Origin: Arenimonas sp.
GTDB lineage: Bacteria > Pseudomonadota > Gammaproteobacteria > Xanthomonadales > Xanthomonadaceae
Direction of reading: 5' to 3'
DNA: 9,143 nucleotides
Assembly (NCBI GenBank): GCA_003497545.1
Contig: DNNT01000017.1
Location: 1 to 9,143 of the forward strand
Shown here: one piece after another, positions 1 through 7,223 of the stretch
Layout of the letters: each line of letters starts with the position of its first letter
How positions within the stretch are numbered: position 1 is the stretch's first letter
Made by a program: the position numbers and the translations under genes
Notes under the pieces: generated by a model
Told to the model about the DNA's origin: nothing
Database searches by the model: none
The model's input: only the letters and a program-made list of their open reading frames with translations

Positions 1-3
1 CTG

Positions 4-966
4 ATGCCGGGCGAGTTCGCCCTGATCGACCGCATCCGGGCCCGCGCCCGGCGCCGCGACGACGTGGTGCTGGGCATCGGCGACGACGCCGCCGTGCTGG
101 CGGTGCCGCCGGGCCAGCAGCTCGTGGTCACCAGCGACACCCTGGTGGCCGGCGTGCACTTTCCCGAAGAAACCGCGCCCGCTGACCTGGGCTGGAAGGC
201 GCTGGCCGTGAACCTCAGCGACCTCGCCGCCATGGCCGCCACGCCTGCCTGGTGCACGCTGGCGATGACACTGCCGGGCGCGGACGATGCCTGGCTCGAG
301 GCCTTCCTCGACGGTTTCCTGGAGCTGGCCGACCAGCACGATGTGTCCCTGGTGGGCGGCGACACCACGCGCGGCCCGCTCTCGATCACCGTCACCGCCT
401 TCGGCCTGGTGCCCGCCGGCCAGGCGCTGCGCCGCGACGGCGCGCGCGTGGGCGACGACGTGTGGGTGACCGGCACGATCGGCGACGCCGCCGGCGCGCT
501 GGCGCAGTGGCGCACGCGCGGCCCGGCCTCGGCCAAGCTGCGTTGGCGGCTCGACCGCCCCACGCCGCGCGTCGAAGCGGGCCTGGTGCTGCGCGGCCTG
601 GCCAGCGCCGGCATCGACCTGAGCGACGGCCTGGCCGCCGACCTGGGCCACGTGCTGGCCGCCAGCGGCGTCGGCGCGCGGCTGGAACTGGGCCGGCTGC
701 CCACCTCGCGCACGCTGGCCGACCACTTCGCCGAGCCGCGGCGCTGGGAGCTGCAGCTCTCCGGCGGCGACGACTACGAGCTGTGTTTCACCGCGCCCGC
801 CGCGCGCGCTTTCGAAATCGAACAGGCGCTGGCGGCGCTCGACCTGCCGGCCACCGTGGTGGGCCAGGTGGAGGCCGAACCGGGCCTGCGTTTCGGCACG
901 CCCGACGGCGGCGCCTGGACGCCGGCCGCACCGGGTTACCAGCATTTCGACGGGGGCCACGCATGA
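4..966 (+). CDS. thiL: Thiamine-monophosphate kinase ThiL
   Basis: Cytoplasmic kinase that phosphorylates thiamine monophosphate with ATP to give thiamine diphosphate, the last step of cofactor synthesis. The 320-residue protein has the usual family length and all the expected signatures. These are the N-terminal GIGDDAAV loop (residues 24-31), SDTLVAGVHF (44-53), VNLSDLAAM (69-77), the GGDTT metal-binding turn (118-122), GIDLSDG (203-209) and SGGDDYE near the C-terminus (253-259). The fold is the PurM/AIR-synthase type, with Mg-ATP bound through the Asp clusters. The start is chosen because homologues begin with a similar EFALIDRI segment. A TGA at bases 2-4 overlaps this ATG (TGATG), which would fit a coupled upstream gene such as nusB, but that gene is outside the window. 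Its 3' end overlaps pgpA by four bases. Confidence 0.97.
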   Translation: MPGEFALIDRIRARARRRDDVVLGIGDDAAVLAVPPGQQLVVTSDTLVAGVHFPEETAPADLGWKALAVNLSDLAAMAATPAWCTLAMTLPGADDAWLEAFLDGFLELADQHDVSLVGGDTTRGPLSITVTAFGLVPAGQALRRDGARVGDDVWVTGTIGDAAGALAQWRTRGPASAKLRWRLDRPTPRVEAGLVLRGLASAGIDLSDGLAADLGHVLAASGVGARLELGRLPTSRTLADHFAEPRRWELQLSGGDDYELCFTAPAARAFEIEQALAALDLPATVVGQVEAEPGLRFGTPDGGAWTPAAPGYQHFDGGHA

Positions 967-1451
967 CGGTCGCGCCGGTCGGCATCCGCCGCCGCCTGAT
1001 GAAACACCCGCTGGGCTGGCTGGCCGCGGGCTTCGGCAGCGGCTTCTCGCCCCGGGCGCCGGGCACCGTGGGCAGCGCGGCGGCTTTGCTGCCCTGGTGG
1101 TTCCTGATGAAGGACCTGCCGCTGCCGGCCTACCTGGCGGTGCTGGCGGCGGGCTTCGCCATCGGCTGCTGGGCCGCGCACTGGGTGATCCGCGAAACGA
1201 AGATCGAAGATCCTTCGCTCGTCGTCTGGGACGAATTCATCGGCATGTGGATCACCCTGCTGGCCGCACCGGCCGGCTGGCCGTGGATGCTGGCGGCTTT
1301 CGTGCTGTTCCGCCTCTTCGACATCGCCAAACCCTGGCCCGTCAGCTGGGCCGACCGGCAACTCCACGGCGGCTTCGGCGCCATGCTCGACGACGCTTTG
1401 GCCGGCGTGTATGCCCTGGCTGTGCTGCAAATCGTGGCTTTTGTTTTTTAG
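963..1451 (+). CDS. pgpA: Phosphatidylglycerophosphatase A PgpA
   Basis: Inner-membrane phosphatase that removes phosphate from phosphatidylglycerophosphate to give phosphatidylglycerol. The 162-residue product carries the PgpA signatures: GFGSGFSPRAPGTVGS (residues 23-38), VWDEFIGMW (88-96), FRLFDIAKPWP (116-126) and MLDDALAGVYA (141-151). The acidic residues D90, E91, D143 and D144 are the likely Mg-binding and catalytic positions. Hydrophobic segments at about 52-75, 95-120 and 145-162 suit a small multi-pass membrane protein. The start overlaps the thiL stop as ATGA, so the two are probably translationally coupled. thiL-pgpA is a common gammaproteobacterial gene order. The last base of the TAG stop is also the first base of the palindromic repeat that follows. 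Confidence 0.95.
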   Translation: MTVAPVGIRRRLMKHPLGWLAAGFGSGFSPRAPGTVGSAAALLPWWFLMKDLPLPAYLAVLAAGFAIGCWAAHWVIRETKIEDPSLVVWDEFIGMWITLLAAPAGWPWMLAAFVLFRLFDIAKPWPVSWADRQLHGGFGAMLDDALAGVYALAVLQIVAFVF

Positions 1452-1542
1452 CCACGGATTTACGCGGATGAACGCGGATAAGAGACACGGATAAGGCGAA
1501 TCTATCCGTGCGTATCCGTGTTCATCCGCGTAAATCCGTGGC
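1451..1542. repeat. Long imperfect palindrome of 10-bp ATCCGYG units, copy 1
   Basis: A 92-bp inverted repeat fills the gap between the convergent pgpA and glycosylase genes. The 30-bp outer arms (1451-1480 and 1513-1542) are reverse complements with one mismatch. An inner arm pair CACGGATA (1486-1493) / TATCCGTG (1503-1510) closes on a 9-base loop. The right side is four units beginning ATCCGTG or ATCCGCG at 1504, 1514, 1524 and 1534, a period of 10 bp. The left arm mirrors three of these. A run of six T lies just left and six A just right, so the symmetry extends outward. Reading into the hairpin from either strand, T precedes it and A follows, which is the reverse of a classical intrinsic terminator. 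It could still stop or stabilise both transcripts as a hairpin. I recall similar GCCACGGAT-type repeats dispersed in many bacteria, but cannot check that here. Confidence 0.93.
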
Positions 1543-1551
1543 AAAAAACCT

Positions 1552-2148
1552 CTATCCCAACACCGCCTGGACCCTGGCCCGCAGCGCGGGAACGACTTCG
1601 GCGTCGAACCAGGGGTTGTGCAGGAACCAGCCCACGTTGCGCGGGCTGGGGTGGGGCAGGGGGAAGACGCTCGGGGCGTAGTCGCGCCAGGCCTGCACGG
1701 TGTCGGTGAGGGTTTTCTTGCGGGTGTCTTTCAGGAAATAGGCCTGGGCGTACTGGCCGATCGCCAGCACCAGGCCGATGTCGGGCATCAGTGGCAGCAG
1801 GCGCGGGTGCCAGGTTTGCGCGCATTCGGGGCGTGGCGGCAGGTCGCCGGACGCGCCGCGGCCCGGGTAGCAGAAACCCATGGGCACGATGGCGATGCGC
1901 GATTCGTCGTAGAACGCCGCCTTGTCCAGGCCCAGCCAGCCGCGCAGCCGCACGCCGCTGGCGTCGTCCCAGGGAATGCCGCTGCCGTGCACCAGCGTGC
2001 CCGGCGCCTGGCCCACCACCAGCAGGCGCGCCGTGGCGCTGGCGCGCAGCACCGGGCGTGGGCCCAGCGGCAGCTTGGCCTCGCACAGGCGGCAGGCGCG
2101 GATGTCGGTGAGCAGCGTCTCGAGTTCGGTGGGCGCGCGGCGGTTCAT
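1552..2148 (-). CDS. Uracil-DNA glycosylase-superfamily protein (family 4-like, Fe-S type)
   Basis: Predicted DNA-repair glycosylase of 198 residues. Four cysteines, C19, C22, C93 and C109, have the C-x2-C-x70-C-x15-C spacing typical of the [4Fe-4S] cluster of family 4 uracil-DNA glycosylases. Motif 1 reads GQAPG (46-50), where family 4 usually has GEAPG. The minor-groove motif is HPSPRN (166-171). Blocks such as GIPWDDASG (57-65), VPMGFCYPG (88-96) and PLPHPSPRN (163-171) belong to a distinct proteobacterial subfamily usually annotated only as uracil-DNA glycosylase family protein. Activity on uracil is therefore inferred, not certain. The ATG overlaps the upstream oxidase stop (ATGA across 2145-2148), which implies translational coupling. 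The gene ends nine bases from the palindrome at 1451-1542. Confidence 0.88.
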   Translation of the reverse strand: MNRRAPTELETLLTDIRACRLCEAKLPLGPRPVLRASATARLLVVGQAPGTLVHGSGIPWDDASGVRLRGWLGLDKAAFYDESRIAIVPMGFCYPGRGASGDLPPRPECAQTWHPRLLPLMPDIGLVLAIGQYAQAYFLKDTRKKTLTDTVQAWRDYAPSVFPLPHPSPRNVGWFLHNPWFDAEVVPALRARVQAVLG

Positions 2149-3533
2149 GCGGGCGGCAGCACCTTGCCCGGGTTGAGGATACCGTCGGGGTCGAACTGCG
2201 CCTTGATGGCGCGCATCAGCGCCAGCGTGGGCGGGGTCAGCGAACGCGCCAGCAGTTCGCGCTTCACCAGGCCGATGCCGTGTTCGCCGGAAACCAGGCC
2301 GCCGAGCGCGATCACCGCATCGAATACCGACTCCAGCGCCGCGCCGGCGCGCGCGGCCTGCGAGGCATCGGCGGGGTCGTAAAGGATGTTCACGTGCAGG
2401 TTGCCGTTGCCGGCATGGCCGAAGCAGACGATGGGCAGCGATTGCGCGGCCGCGGCGCCGCGCACGGCGGCGACGAGTTCCGGAATGCGCGACACCGGCA
2501 CCACCACGTCCTCGTTGATCTTGCCCGGCGCCAGCGTGCGCAGCGCCGGCGACAGCGCCTTGCGCGCGGCCCAGAGTTTTTCGCGCGCGGCCTCGTCGGC
2601 CGCGGCGCCCACGCCGAGGCAGCCCGGGCCCTGCGCGGCCTGGCGCAGCGCGGCTTCGGCGGCGTCGAGGACGGCCGCGTCGGCGTCGGCTTCGATCATG
2701 AGCAATGCGCCGGCGTCGGCGGGCAGGTCGGCGCCGCCCACCTCGCGCGCCAGGCGCACGCAGTCGCCGTCCATGAATTCGAGCATCGAGGGCGTGACCG
2801 GCTGCGCCATCAGCCGCGCGACGGCGGCCGCTGCGCTTTCCACGTCGGCGTAGAGCGCGCGCAGCGCGCGGCGCTTCGGCGCCAGCGGCGTGAGCTTGAG
2901 CGTGGCTTCGACGATCAGTGCCAGCGTGCCTTCCGAGCCGATCAGCAGGCGCGAGAGGTCGTAGCCGCTGGCGCCCTTGGTGGTGGCCGCGCCGAACTCG
3001 ACCAGTTCGCCGCTGCCGGTGACGGCCTTGAGCGCCAGCACGTTGTCGCGGGTGGCGCCGTACTTCACCGCGCGCGGGCCACCGGCATTGCAGGCCAGGT
3101 TGCCGCCGACGCTGCAGAAGCCGGCGCTGGTGGGGTCGGGCGGCCAGAACAGGCCATGCGGCGCCAGCGCGGCCTGCAGTTCGCCGTTGAGCAGGCCGGG
3201 TTCCACCACGGCCACGCGGTCGCCGGGGCGGACGGCCAGCACGCGGTTCATGCGCTCGAACGACACCACCAGCGCATCCTCGCCCGGCACGCTGGCGCCG
3301 GTGGTGTTGGTGCCGCGCCCACGCGCGACGATCGGCAGCCGGTGCGCCCGGCACAGCCGGACAATGGCCTGCACCTGTGTTGCCTCCGTGGGCAAGGCCA
3401 CCGCCAGCGGCAATCCCTGACGCCGCGAATTGTCATACCCGTAGGCCAACCGCTCCGCCGCATCCAGCAGCAGGCCACCCGCCGGCAGCACGGCTTGCAG
3501 CACTTCCACCACGTTCTTGGGCAGTTCGGACAT
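2145..3533 (-). CDS. FAD-binding D-2-hydroxyacid dehydrogenase (GlcD / D-lactate dehydrogenase family)
   Basis: Flavoprotein of 462 residues that probably oxidises a D-2-hydroxyacid such as D-lactate, glycolate or D-2-hydroxyglutarate and passes electrons to a quinone or another carrier. The N-terminal PCMH-type FAD domain covers about residues 38-215, with RGRGTNTTGA (71-80) and PPDPTSAGFCSVGGNLACNA (131-150). The C-terminal FAD-oxidase domain contains GHAGNGNLHVN at about 371-381, the usual metal and substrate site, then SGEHGIG and a terminal DPDGILNPGKVLP. No glcE or glcF lies beside it, so a three-subunit glycolate oxidase is unlikely and a single-subunit enzyme is more plausible. The exact substrate cannot be read from sequence. 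It is the first gene of a pair with the glycosylase, and the pair is bounded on both sides by the palindromic repeat. Confidence 0.92.
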   Translation of the reverse strand: MSELPKNVVEVLQAVLPAGGLLLDAAERLAYGYDNSRRQGLPLAVALPTEATQVQAIVRLCRAHRLPIVARGRGTNTTGASVPGEDALVVSFERMNRVLAVRPGDRVAVVEPGLLNGELQAALAPHGLFWPPDPTSAGFCSVGGNLACNAGGPRAVKYGATRDNVLALKAVTGSGELVEFGAATTKGASGYDLSRLLIGSEGTLALIVEATLKLTPLAPKRRALRALYADVESAAAAVARLMAQPVTPSMLEFMDGDCVRLAREVGGADLPADAGALLMIEADADAAVLDAAEAALRQAAQGPGCLGVGAAADEAAREKLWAARKALSPALRTLAPGKINEDVVVPVSRIPELVAAVRGAAAAQSLPIVCFGHAGNGNLHVNILYDPADASQAARAGAALESVFDAVIALGGLVSGEHGIGLVKRELLARSLTPPTLALMRAIKAQFDPDGILNPGKVLPPA

Positions 3534-3568
3534 GGCCTCAGTCTAGGCGATCGGGAAAGAAGTTTTTT

Positions 3569-3672
3569 GCCACGGATTTACGCGGATGAACGCGGTTTTT
3601 CACGGGTTAAGCCAATTGAATTGGTTCTGCTCTATCCGTGCAAATCCGCGTTCATCCGTGTCATCCGCGGTC
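3569..3672. repeat. Long imperfect palindrome of ATCCGYG units, copy 2 (diverged)
   Basis: Second copy of the element seen at 1451-1542. Its left arm (3569-3595) matches the first 27 bases of copy 1 exactly and has the same six-T run in front (3563-3568). The right arm is four units beginning ATCCGTG or ATCCGCG at 3634, 3644, 3654 and 3663, so the spacing is 10, 10 and 9 bp. It pairs with the left arm only with several mismatches and a one-base gap. The centre differs from copy 1 and holds its own small palindrome, CCAATT-G-AATTGG (3612-3624). It lies between yraN and the oxidase gene, both on the minus strand, so it could end the lpoA-yraN transcript or sit in the leader of the oxidase gene. 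Nothing in it codes for protein. Confidence 0.9.
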
Positions 3673-3682
3673 AAAACCAAAG

Positions 3683-4051
3683 CTACAGGTCATCGAGGGT
3701 GAAGGCGCCGCGGTGCCATTCGAGGCCGGCGGGGGAGGCGGCCACGATGTCGAAGCGACAGGGCGTGTCGGCCAGGGCCGGGTGGCGCTGCAGCCAGGCG
3801 CGGGCGGCGAGGGCGATGCGACGGCATTTGCGGCGGTCCACCGAGGCCAGGCCGCCGCCGTAGCGGTCGTCGGCGCGGTAGCGCACTTCCACGAAGGCGA
3901 CCGTGTCGCCGTCGCGCATCACCAGGTCGAGTTCGCCGAAACGGTAGTTGACGTTGCGGGCGATCAGCCGCAGGCCTTCGCCCTCCAGCAGGCGGCGCGC
4001 GGCCTCTTCGGCCGCGTCGCCGGTGGCGCGCTTTTCAGGGCGTGCCGGCAT
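3683..4051 (-). CDS. yraN: UPF0102 family endonuclease-like protein YraN
   Basis: Small 122-residue protein of the YraN/UPF0102 family, which has a restriction-endonuclease-like fold and no firmly settled role. The core motif is visible: [21 protein letters not shown] (residues 39-59, given in family order G-E-x-D ... E-V-R), with E40, D42 and E55 as the likely metal-binding acidic residues. R57 stands where many homologues have Lys. The preceding G11-D12-x-A-E-E helix and the RNVNYR segment (32-37) are also typical. The ATG at 4051 gives the family's normal length. A longer upstream reading would run into lpoA with no family similarity. It overlaps the end of lpoA by 17 bases, in the conserved lpoA-yraN order. 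The usual next genes diaA and dolP are absent here. Confidence 0.93.
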   Translation of the reverse strand: MPARPEKRATGDAAEEAARRLLEGEGLRLIARNVNYRFGELDLVMRDGDTVAFVEVRYRADDRYGGGLASVDRRKCRRIALAARAWLQRHPALADTPCRFDIVAASPAGLEWHRGAFTLDDL

Positions 4052-5771
4052 CGGGCAGCAGCGCGCCGTCCGGCGCCGGACGGGGGCGGCCACCGCTGAA
4101 CACGGCCCAGGCCGGCTTGCGCAGCACCTGGCCCACCGGGTCGAGCTGCAGTTCGCCGGTGGCGCCACGCACCTGGGCGCCCGGGTCGGACACCAGTTGG
4201 TCGAGGTAACCCGCCAGGCGCCAGGCGTCCACGCCGAAGGCGAACAGGCGGGCGCCGCCGCCCTGCGCGCTGGGCAGGGTGTCGCCGATGGTGTCGGGGT
4301 CGGGCAGGCCGCCGCGCAGGCCGATCAGCCAGGGCAACTCGGGGTATTCGATGCCGTCGAGTTCCACGTCCATGCGCAGGTTCGCGCCCGAGAGGATCAG
4401 CGAGGTGGCGACGCGCGGCACGTCCACCAGGCCGGCGGGTTCCACCTGGCTCGACAGCAGGCGCGCCTGCGCGGCCTTCAGCGCCAGGAACAGCGCGTCA
4501 GGTCGCAGGCCGGCCGTGGCCTGCTGCAGCGCCGGCACGTAATCGGGGTTGCTCTCGTCCACCGTGACTTCGCCGATGACCTCGCCGCCGCGCTCCTTCA
4601 GGCGCTCGCGGAAGCTGGCCAGCGCACGGCGGGCGTTTTCGTCGGCCTGGGTCACCACCAGCACCCGGCGCAGGCCGCGCTCGAGCAGGCGGTCGGCGGC
4701 GGCGATGCCTTCGTCCTCGGGCGCCAGCGCGAAGCTGGCGCTGCCCGGCGGCGGCGGCACGGTGCCGCGGTTGAGCGCGACCGCCGGCAGCACCAGCTGC
4801 GGCGAACCGAACAGCGCATTCACCTCGTCGCGGCTGAGCGGGCCGAGGATCATCTGGGCGCCGTCGGCGCTGGCCTTTGCCAGGGCCTCGGCCACGCCGC
4901 CGGCGGCGCCTGTGTCGTAGAAGCGCAGCTCCGGGCGGCGGCGGTGTTCGGCGTAGTAACCGGCCAGCACGCCGTCGCGCACCGGGGTACCGGCAGCGGC
5001 GAGCGGACCGCTCAGCGGCAGCAGCACGGCCAGGCGCTCGGGCGGGCGGTAGCCGTCGGCTTCGGCGGGCGGCAGCGTGTCGAGCCCGGGCGCCGAGGCG
5101 CCGCGGTCGTAGGGACGCGGCAGCGGCAGGCCCCGCTGGCCCAGCGCGCGGCCGGCGAAGGCGTAGAGCGGGTGGCCCACCGGCAGCGCGGCGCTGTTGG
5201 CGGCGAGGCCGGCATCGGTTTCAGCGGCCAGCAGGCGTTCGATGCGGCGGGCGTTGTCCACGCGTTCGCTGCGACCCAGTCGCGCGTCAAGGAAGGCCAG
5301 CTCGCCCGCGGCCTCGAAGCCGCGGCCCGCGGCCTGCAGCGCGGCGGCGCGCAAGGAATGCCAGCGTTCGCGCAGCGCGGCGGGCACCGCGTCGGCCGGG
5401 CGGGCGAGCAGGGCCAGCGCCTGTTCGGCGCGGCCGGCTTCGACCTGCAACTGCGCGCCGATCAGGTCGTGGCGCCAGGTGTCGCTGCCCTCGAGCTTGC
5501 GGCGGTTGGACTGCGACCAGGCCGCGCGCATCTGCTCCGGTTCGCCGGCCAGGCGCGCCTGTTCGGCGGCCTGCAGCCAGGCACGGTCGCGCGCGCTGCC
5601 GCGGCCGGCTTCAGCCACCTGCGTCCAGGCCTGCGCGGCTTCCGCGTGCTGGCCGGCTTCGGCCAGCTGTTCGGCGGAGCGCTGGGGCGCGCTGGGCTCG
5701 CTCTGCACCGACACGCTGGCGCAGCCGGCGGTCAGGGCAAGGGCAAGCAGCAGGGGGGCGGTTCGCAGCAT
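4035..5771 (-). CDS. lpoA: Penicillin-binding protein activator LpoA (LppC family lipoprotein)
   Basis: Outer-membrane lipoprotein that activates the peptidoglycan synthase PBP1a in gammaproteobacteria. The 578-residue product starts with a lipoprotein signal peptide: a basic R3, a Leu/Ala-rich core, and the lipobox LTAGC with lipidated C17. Residues about 30-230 are an Ala-rich all-helical region like the TPR-type N-terminal domain. From about 244 ([15 protein letters not shown]) to the end lies a periplasmic binding protein-like domain, with [10 protein letters not shown] and ILSGANLR segments typical of LppC. The ATG at 5771 is preferred over in-frame codons further upstream because it places the signal peptide at the N-terminus. 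Gene order, divergent from rsmI and overlapping yraN, matches E. coli yraL-yraM-yraN. Function is inferred from family and context. Confidence 0.94.
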   Translation of the reverse strand: MLRTAPLLLALALTAGCASVSVQSEPSAPQRSAEQLAEAGQHAEAAQAWTQVAEAGRGSARDRAWLQAAEQARLAGEPEQMRAAWSQSNRRKLEGSDTWRHDLIGAQLQVEAGRAEQALALLARPADAVPAALRERWHSLRAAALQAAGRGFEAAGELAFLDARLGRSERVDNARRIERLLAAETDAGLAANSAALPVGHPLYAFAGRALGQRGLPLPRPYDRGASAPGLDTLPPAEADGYRPPERLAVLLPLSGPLAAAGTPVRDGVLAGYYAEHRRRPELRFYDTGAAGGVAEALAKASADGAQMILGPLSRDEVNALFGSPQLVLPAVALNRGTVPPPPGSASFALAPEDEGIAAADRLLERGLRRVLVVTQADENARRALASFRERLKERGGEVIGEVTVDESNPDYVPALQQATAGLRPDALFLALKAAQARLLSSQVEPAGLVDVPRVATSLILSGANLRMDVELDGIEYPELPWLIGLRGGLPDPDTIGDTLPSAQGGGARLFAFGVDAWRLAGYLDQLVSDPGAQVRGATGELQLDPVGQVLRKPAWAVFSGGRPRPAPDGALLPDAGTP

Positions 5772-5832
5772 GGTCGGGGTCCGGGTGGGATGCCGCGTAA
5801 GATGATACCCGGTGCACAAGGAGGGCGCGGTC
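5772..5832. promoter_or_regulatory. Divergent lpoA / rsmI promoter region
   Basis: This 61-bp gap must hold promoters for both diverging genes. The only AT-rich spot is TAAGATGATA (5798-5807). On the plus strand it offers TAAGAT (5798-5803) as a -10 for rsmI, and on the minus strand TATCAT (5807-5802) as a -10 for lpoA, so the two promoters would overlap. No convincing -35 is visible on either side. A strong ribosome-binding site AAGGAGGG (5818-5825), seven bases before the ATG, fixes the rsmI start at 5833. Confidence 0.4.
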
Positions 5833-6666
5833 ATGGCGACGACACAGGCAGGGGCGCTTTACGTGGTGGCGACGCCGATCGGCAACCTGGGCGACCTGAC
5901 GACCCGCGCGCGCGAGGTCCTGGGCGCCGTGGACGCGATCTGCGCCGAGGACACCCGGCATACGCGCCAGCTGCTGGGCGCGCTCGGCATCGAGCGGCCG
6001 CTGCTGGCGCTGCACGAACACAACGAGGCCGAGATGGCCTGGAAACTGGTGGAGCGCCTGAAGGCCGGCGACCGCCTGGCGCTGGTGTCCGACGCCGGCA
6101 CGCCGCTGGTCAGCGACCCCGGCTACCGGCTGGTGCGCGAAGTGCGCGCCGCGGGCCTGAAGGTGGTGCCGGTGCCCGGCGCCTGCGCCGCCATCGCGGC
6201 GCTGTCGGTGGCCGGCATCCCCAGCGACCGCTTCTGCTTCGAAGGTTTCCTGCCGGCGAAATCCTCGGCCCGGCGCGAGCGCCTGGCGGCGCTGTCGCGT
6301 GAACCTCGCACGCTGGTGTTCTACGAAAGCTCACACCGCATCGAAGAAAGCCTGGCCGACCTGGTGGCGATGTTCGGACCCGGGCGCGAGGCGGTACTGG
6401 CGCGCGAGCTCACCAAGCTGTTCGAAACGGTGCTGGGCGACACCTTGGGCGGTATCGCGGAACAGGTGGCCGCCGACGAAAACCAGCGCAAGGGCGAATT
6501 CGTGCTCATCGTGCGCGGCTGCGAGGACGACGGCGAGGCGAAGCTGCTCGAGGGCCAGCGCCTGTACGCCAAGCTGGCCGAACACCTGAAACCCTCGCTG
6601 GCCGCGAAGCTCGCGGCCGACATCAGCGGTGCGCCGCGCAAGGCGCTTTACGGAGGTGGTGAATGA
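5833..6666 (+). CDS. rsmI: 16S rRNA (cytidine(1402)-2'-O)-methyltransferase RsmI
   Basis: SAM-dependent methyltransferase that methylates the ribose of C1402 in 16S rRNA, in the decoding centre. The 277-residue protein has the tetrapyrrole-methylase fold and RsmI signatures: ATPIGNLGDLT (residues 13-23), CAEDTRHT (37-44), SDAGTPLVSDPG (86-97), the VPGACA loop that follows, then GFLPAK and a YESSHRIEESLADL block. The ATG at 5833 is chosen for its strong AAGGAGGG ribosome-binding site. A GTG at 5812 would place that site inside the gene. It diverges from lpoA, as in many gammaproteobacteria, and its stop overlaps the next gene as ATGA. All 13 Asp codons are GAC, in contrast to the genes after 7700. 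Confidence 0.97.
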   Translation: MATTQAGALYVVATPIGNLGDLTTRAREVLGAVDAICAEDTRHTRQLLGALGIERPLLALHEHNEAEMAWKLVERLKAGDRLALVSDAGTPLVSDPGYRLVREVRAAGLKVVPVPGACAAIAALSVAGIPSDRFCFEGFLPAKSSARRERLAALSREPRTLVFYESSHRIEESLADLVAMFGPGREAVLARELTKLFETVLGDTLGGIAEQVAADENQRKGEFVLIVRGCEDDGEAKLLEGQRLYAKLAEHLKPSLAAKLAADISGAPRKALYGGGE

Positions 6667-7187
6667 GGAAGGGCCTTGCGATCGTGGGTGTGTTGCTGCT
6701 GTCGGCCTGCGCCGGCACCCAGAGCACGCGCGTCGGCGCCGAGATGATCCTGCCGCCGCAGGCGCCGCAGATGAAGATGCAGTCGCAGGAACTGTTCCTG
6801 ATGGCCTCGCACCTCAACCCGGACGTTTTGCCGGACTATCCCGCCGACCTGCTCGCCGAGGGTCCCGAACAGGCCACCGTTTGCGCGGAACTGGTGGTGG
6901 ACGAAAACGGCGTGGTCGTGTGGACGGCGCCGCTGCGCGCCGGCCCGCAGTGCCCGCCGGAGGCGCTGCCGGCGCTGGCGCCGTTCGAACGCGCGGTGGA
7001 GCAGGCGGTGCGCCGCTGGCAGTTCACCGCCGCGGCCGTGTGCACTTTCCCGCCCGGCGTCGAGAAGAACGACGACTGCGCTGGCGAAGGCGTCGTGGAG
7101 AAAACCGTGCCGCTGCGCATGGCCTTCGTCTTCGACTTCAGCCGCAGCGAGCGCCGGGGCCGGTTTTCCAGCGCCTCCGGCCGCTGA
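6663..7187 (+). CDS. Predicted lipoprotein with a TonB C-terminal-like domain
   Basis: I do not recognise a named gene. The 174-residue product starts with a short signal peptide ending in the lipobox LSAC (residues 13-16), so it is probably lipidated at C16 and faces the periplasm. The region from about residue 72 to 165 resembles the TonB C-terminal fold: a VCAELVVDENGVVVWTAPL strand pair, a helix ending in AVRRWQFTAAAV, and a final strand PLRMAFVFDFS. It has no transmembrane anchor or proline-rich spacer, so it is not a classical energy-transducing TonB. Four further cysteines in the mature part could form disulfides. The ATGA overlap with rsmI and a GGAGG site at 6654-6658 indicate coupled translation. 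All seven Asp codons are GAC, as in rsmI. Confidence 0.82.
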   Translation: MRKGLAIVGVLLLSACAGTQSTRVGAEMILPPQAPQMKMQSQELFLMASHLNPDVLPDYPADLLAEGPEQATVCAELVVDENGVVVWTAPLRAGPQCPPEALPALAPFERAVEQAVRRWQFTAAAVCTFPPGVEKNDDCAGEGVVEKTVPLRMAFVFDFSRSERRGRFSSASGR

Positions 7188-7207
7188 ACGGCGTCGCGGC
7201 CCGGCTG

Positions 7208-7223
7208 TGAGACAATCCCCGGT
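7208..7223 (+). promoter_or_regulatory. Extended -10 promoter for rnpB
   Basis: TG-A-GACAAT at 7208-7216 matches an extended -10 (TGnTATAAT) in six of the eight specified positions, and places the start of transcription at about 7223-7224, where the RNase P RNA begins. No good -35 lies 16-18 bp upstream, which extended -10 promoters tolerate. It belongs to the left, gammaproteobacterial part. Confidence 0.5.

Noticed and set aside
252..966. Long overlapping reading frame in another phase over thiL, rich in Arg and Ala
   Set aside because: It is the +3 shadow of a high-GC gene. Its composition is Arg/Ala/Gly repeats without motifs, and thiL is unmistakable in the other frame.
2280..3535. Long plus-strand open frame opposite the FAD oxidase gene
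   Set aside because: Antisense shadow of the oxidase gene. It shows no ribosome-binding site and no recognisable motif, and it continues through the palindromic repeat.
1451..3672. Repeats read as a CRISPR array or as IS terminal inverted repeats
   Set aside because: Units are about 10 bp without spacers, only two loci exist, and no cas or transposase gene is present. The genes between them are metabolic and repair genes.
3948..5760. Very long plus-strand open frame opposite lpoA and yraN
   Set aside because: GC-rich codon bias removes stops on the opposite strand. The translation is Ala/Gly/Arg-rich and Gln/His-rich with no domain, whereas lpoA and yraN have clear family motifs on the minus strand.
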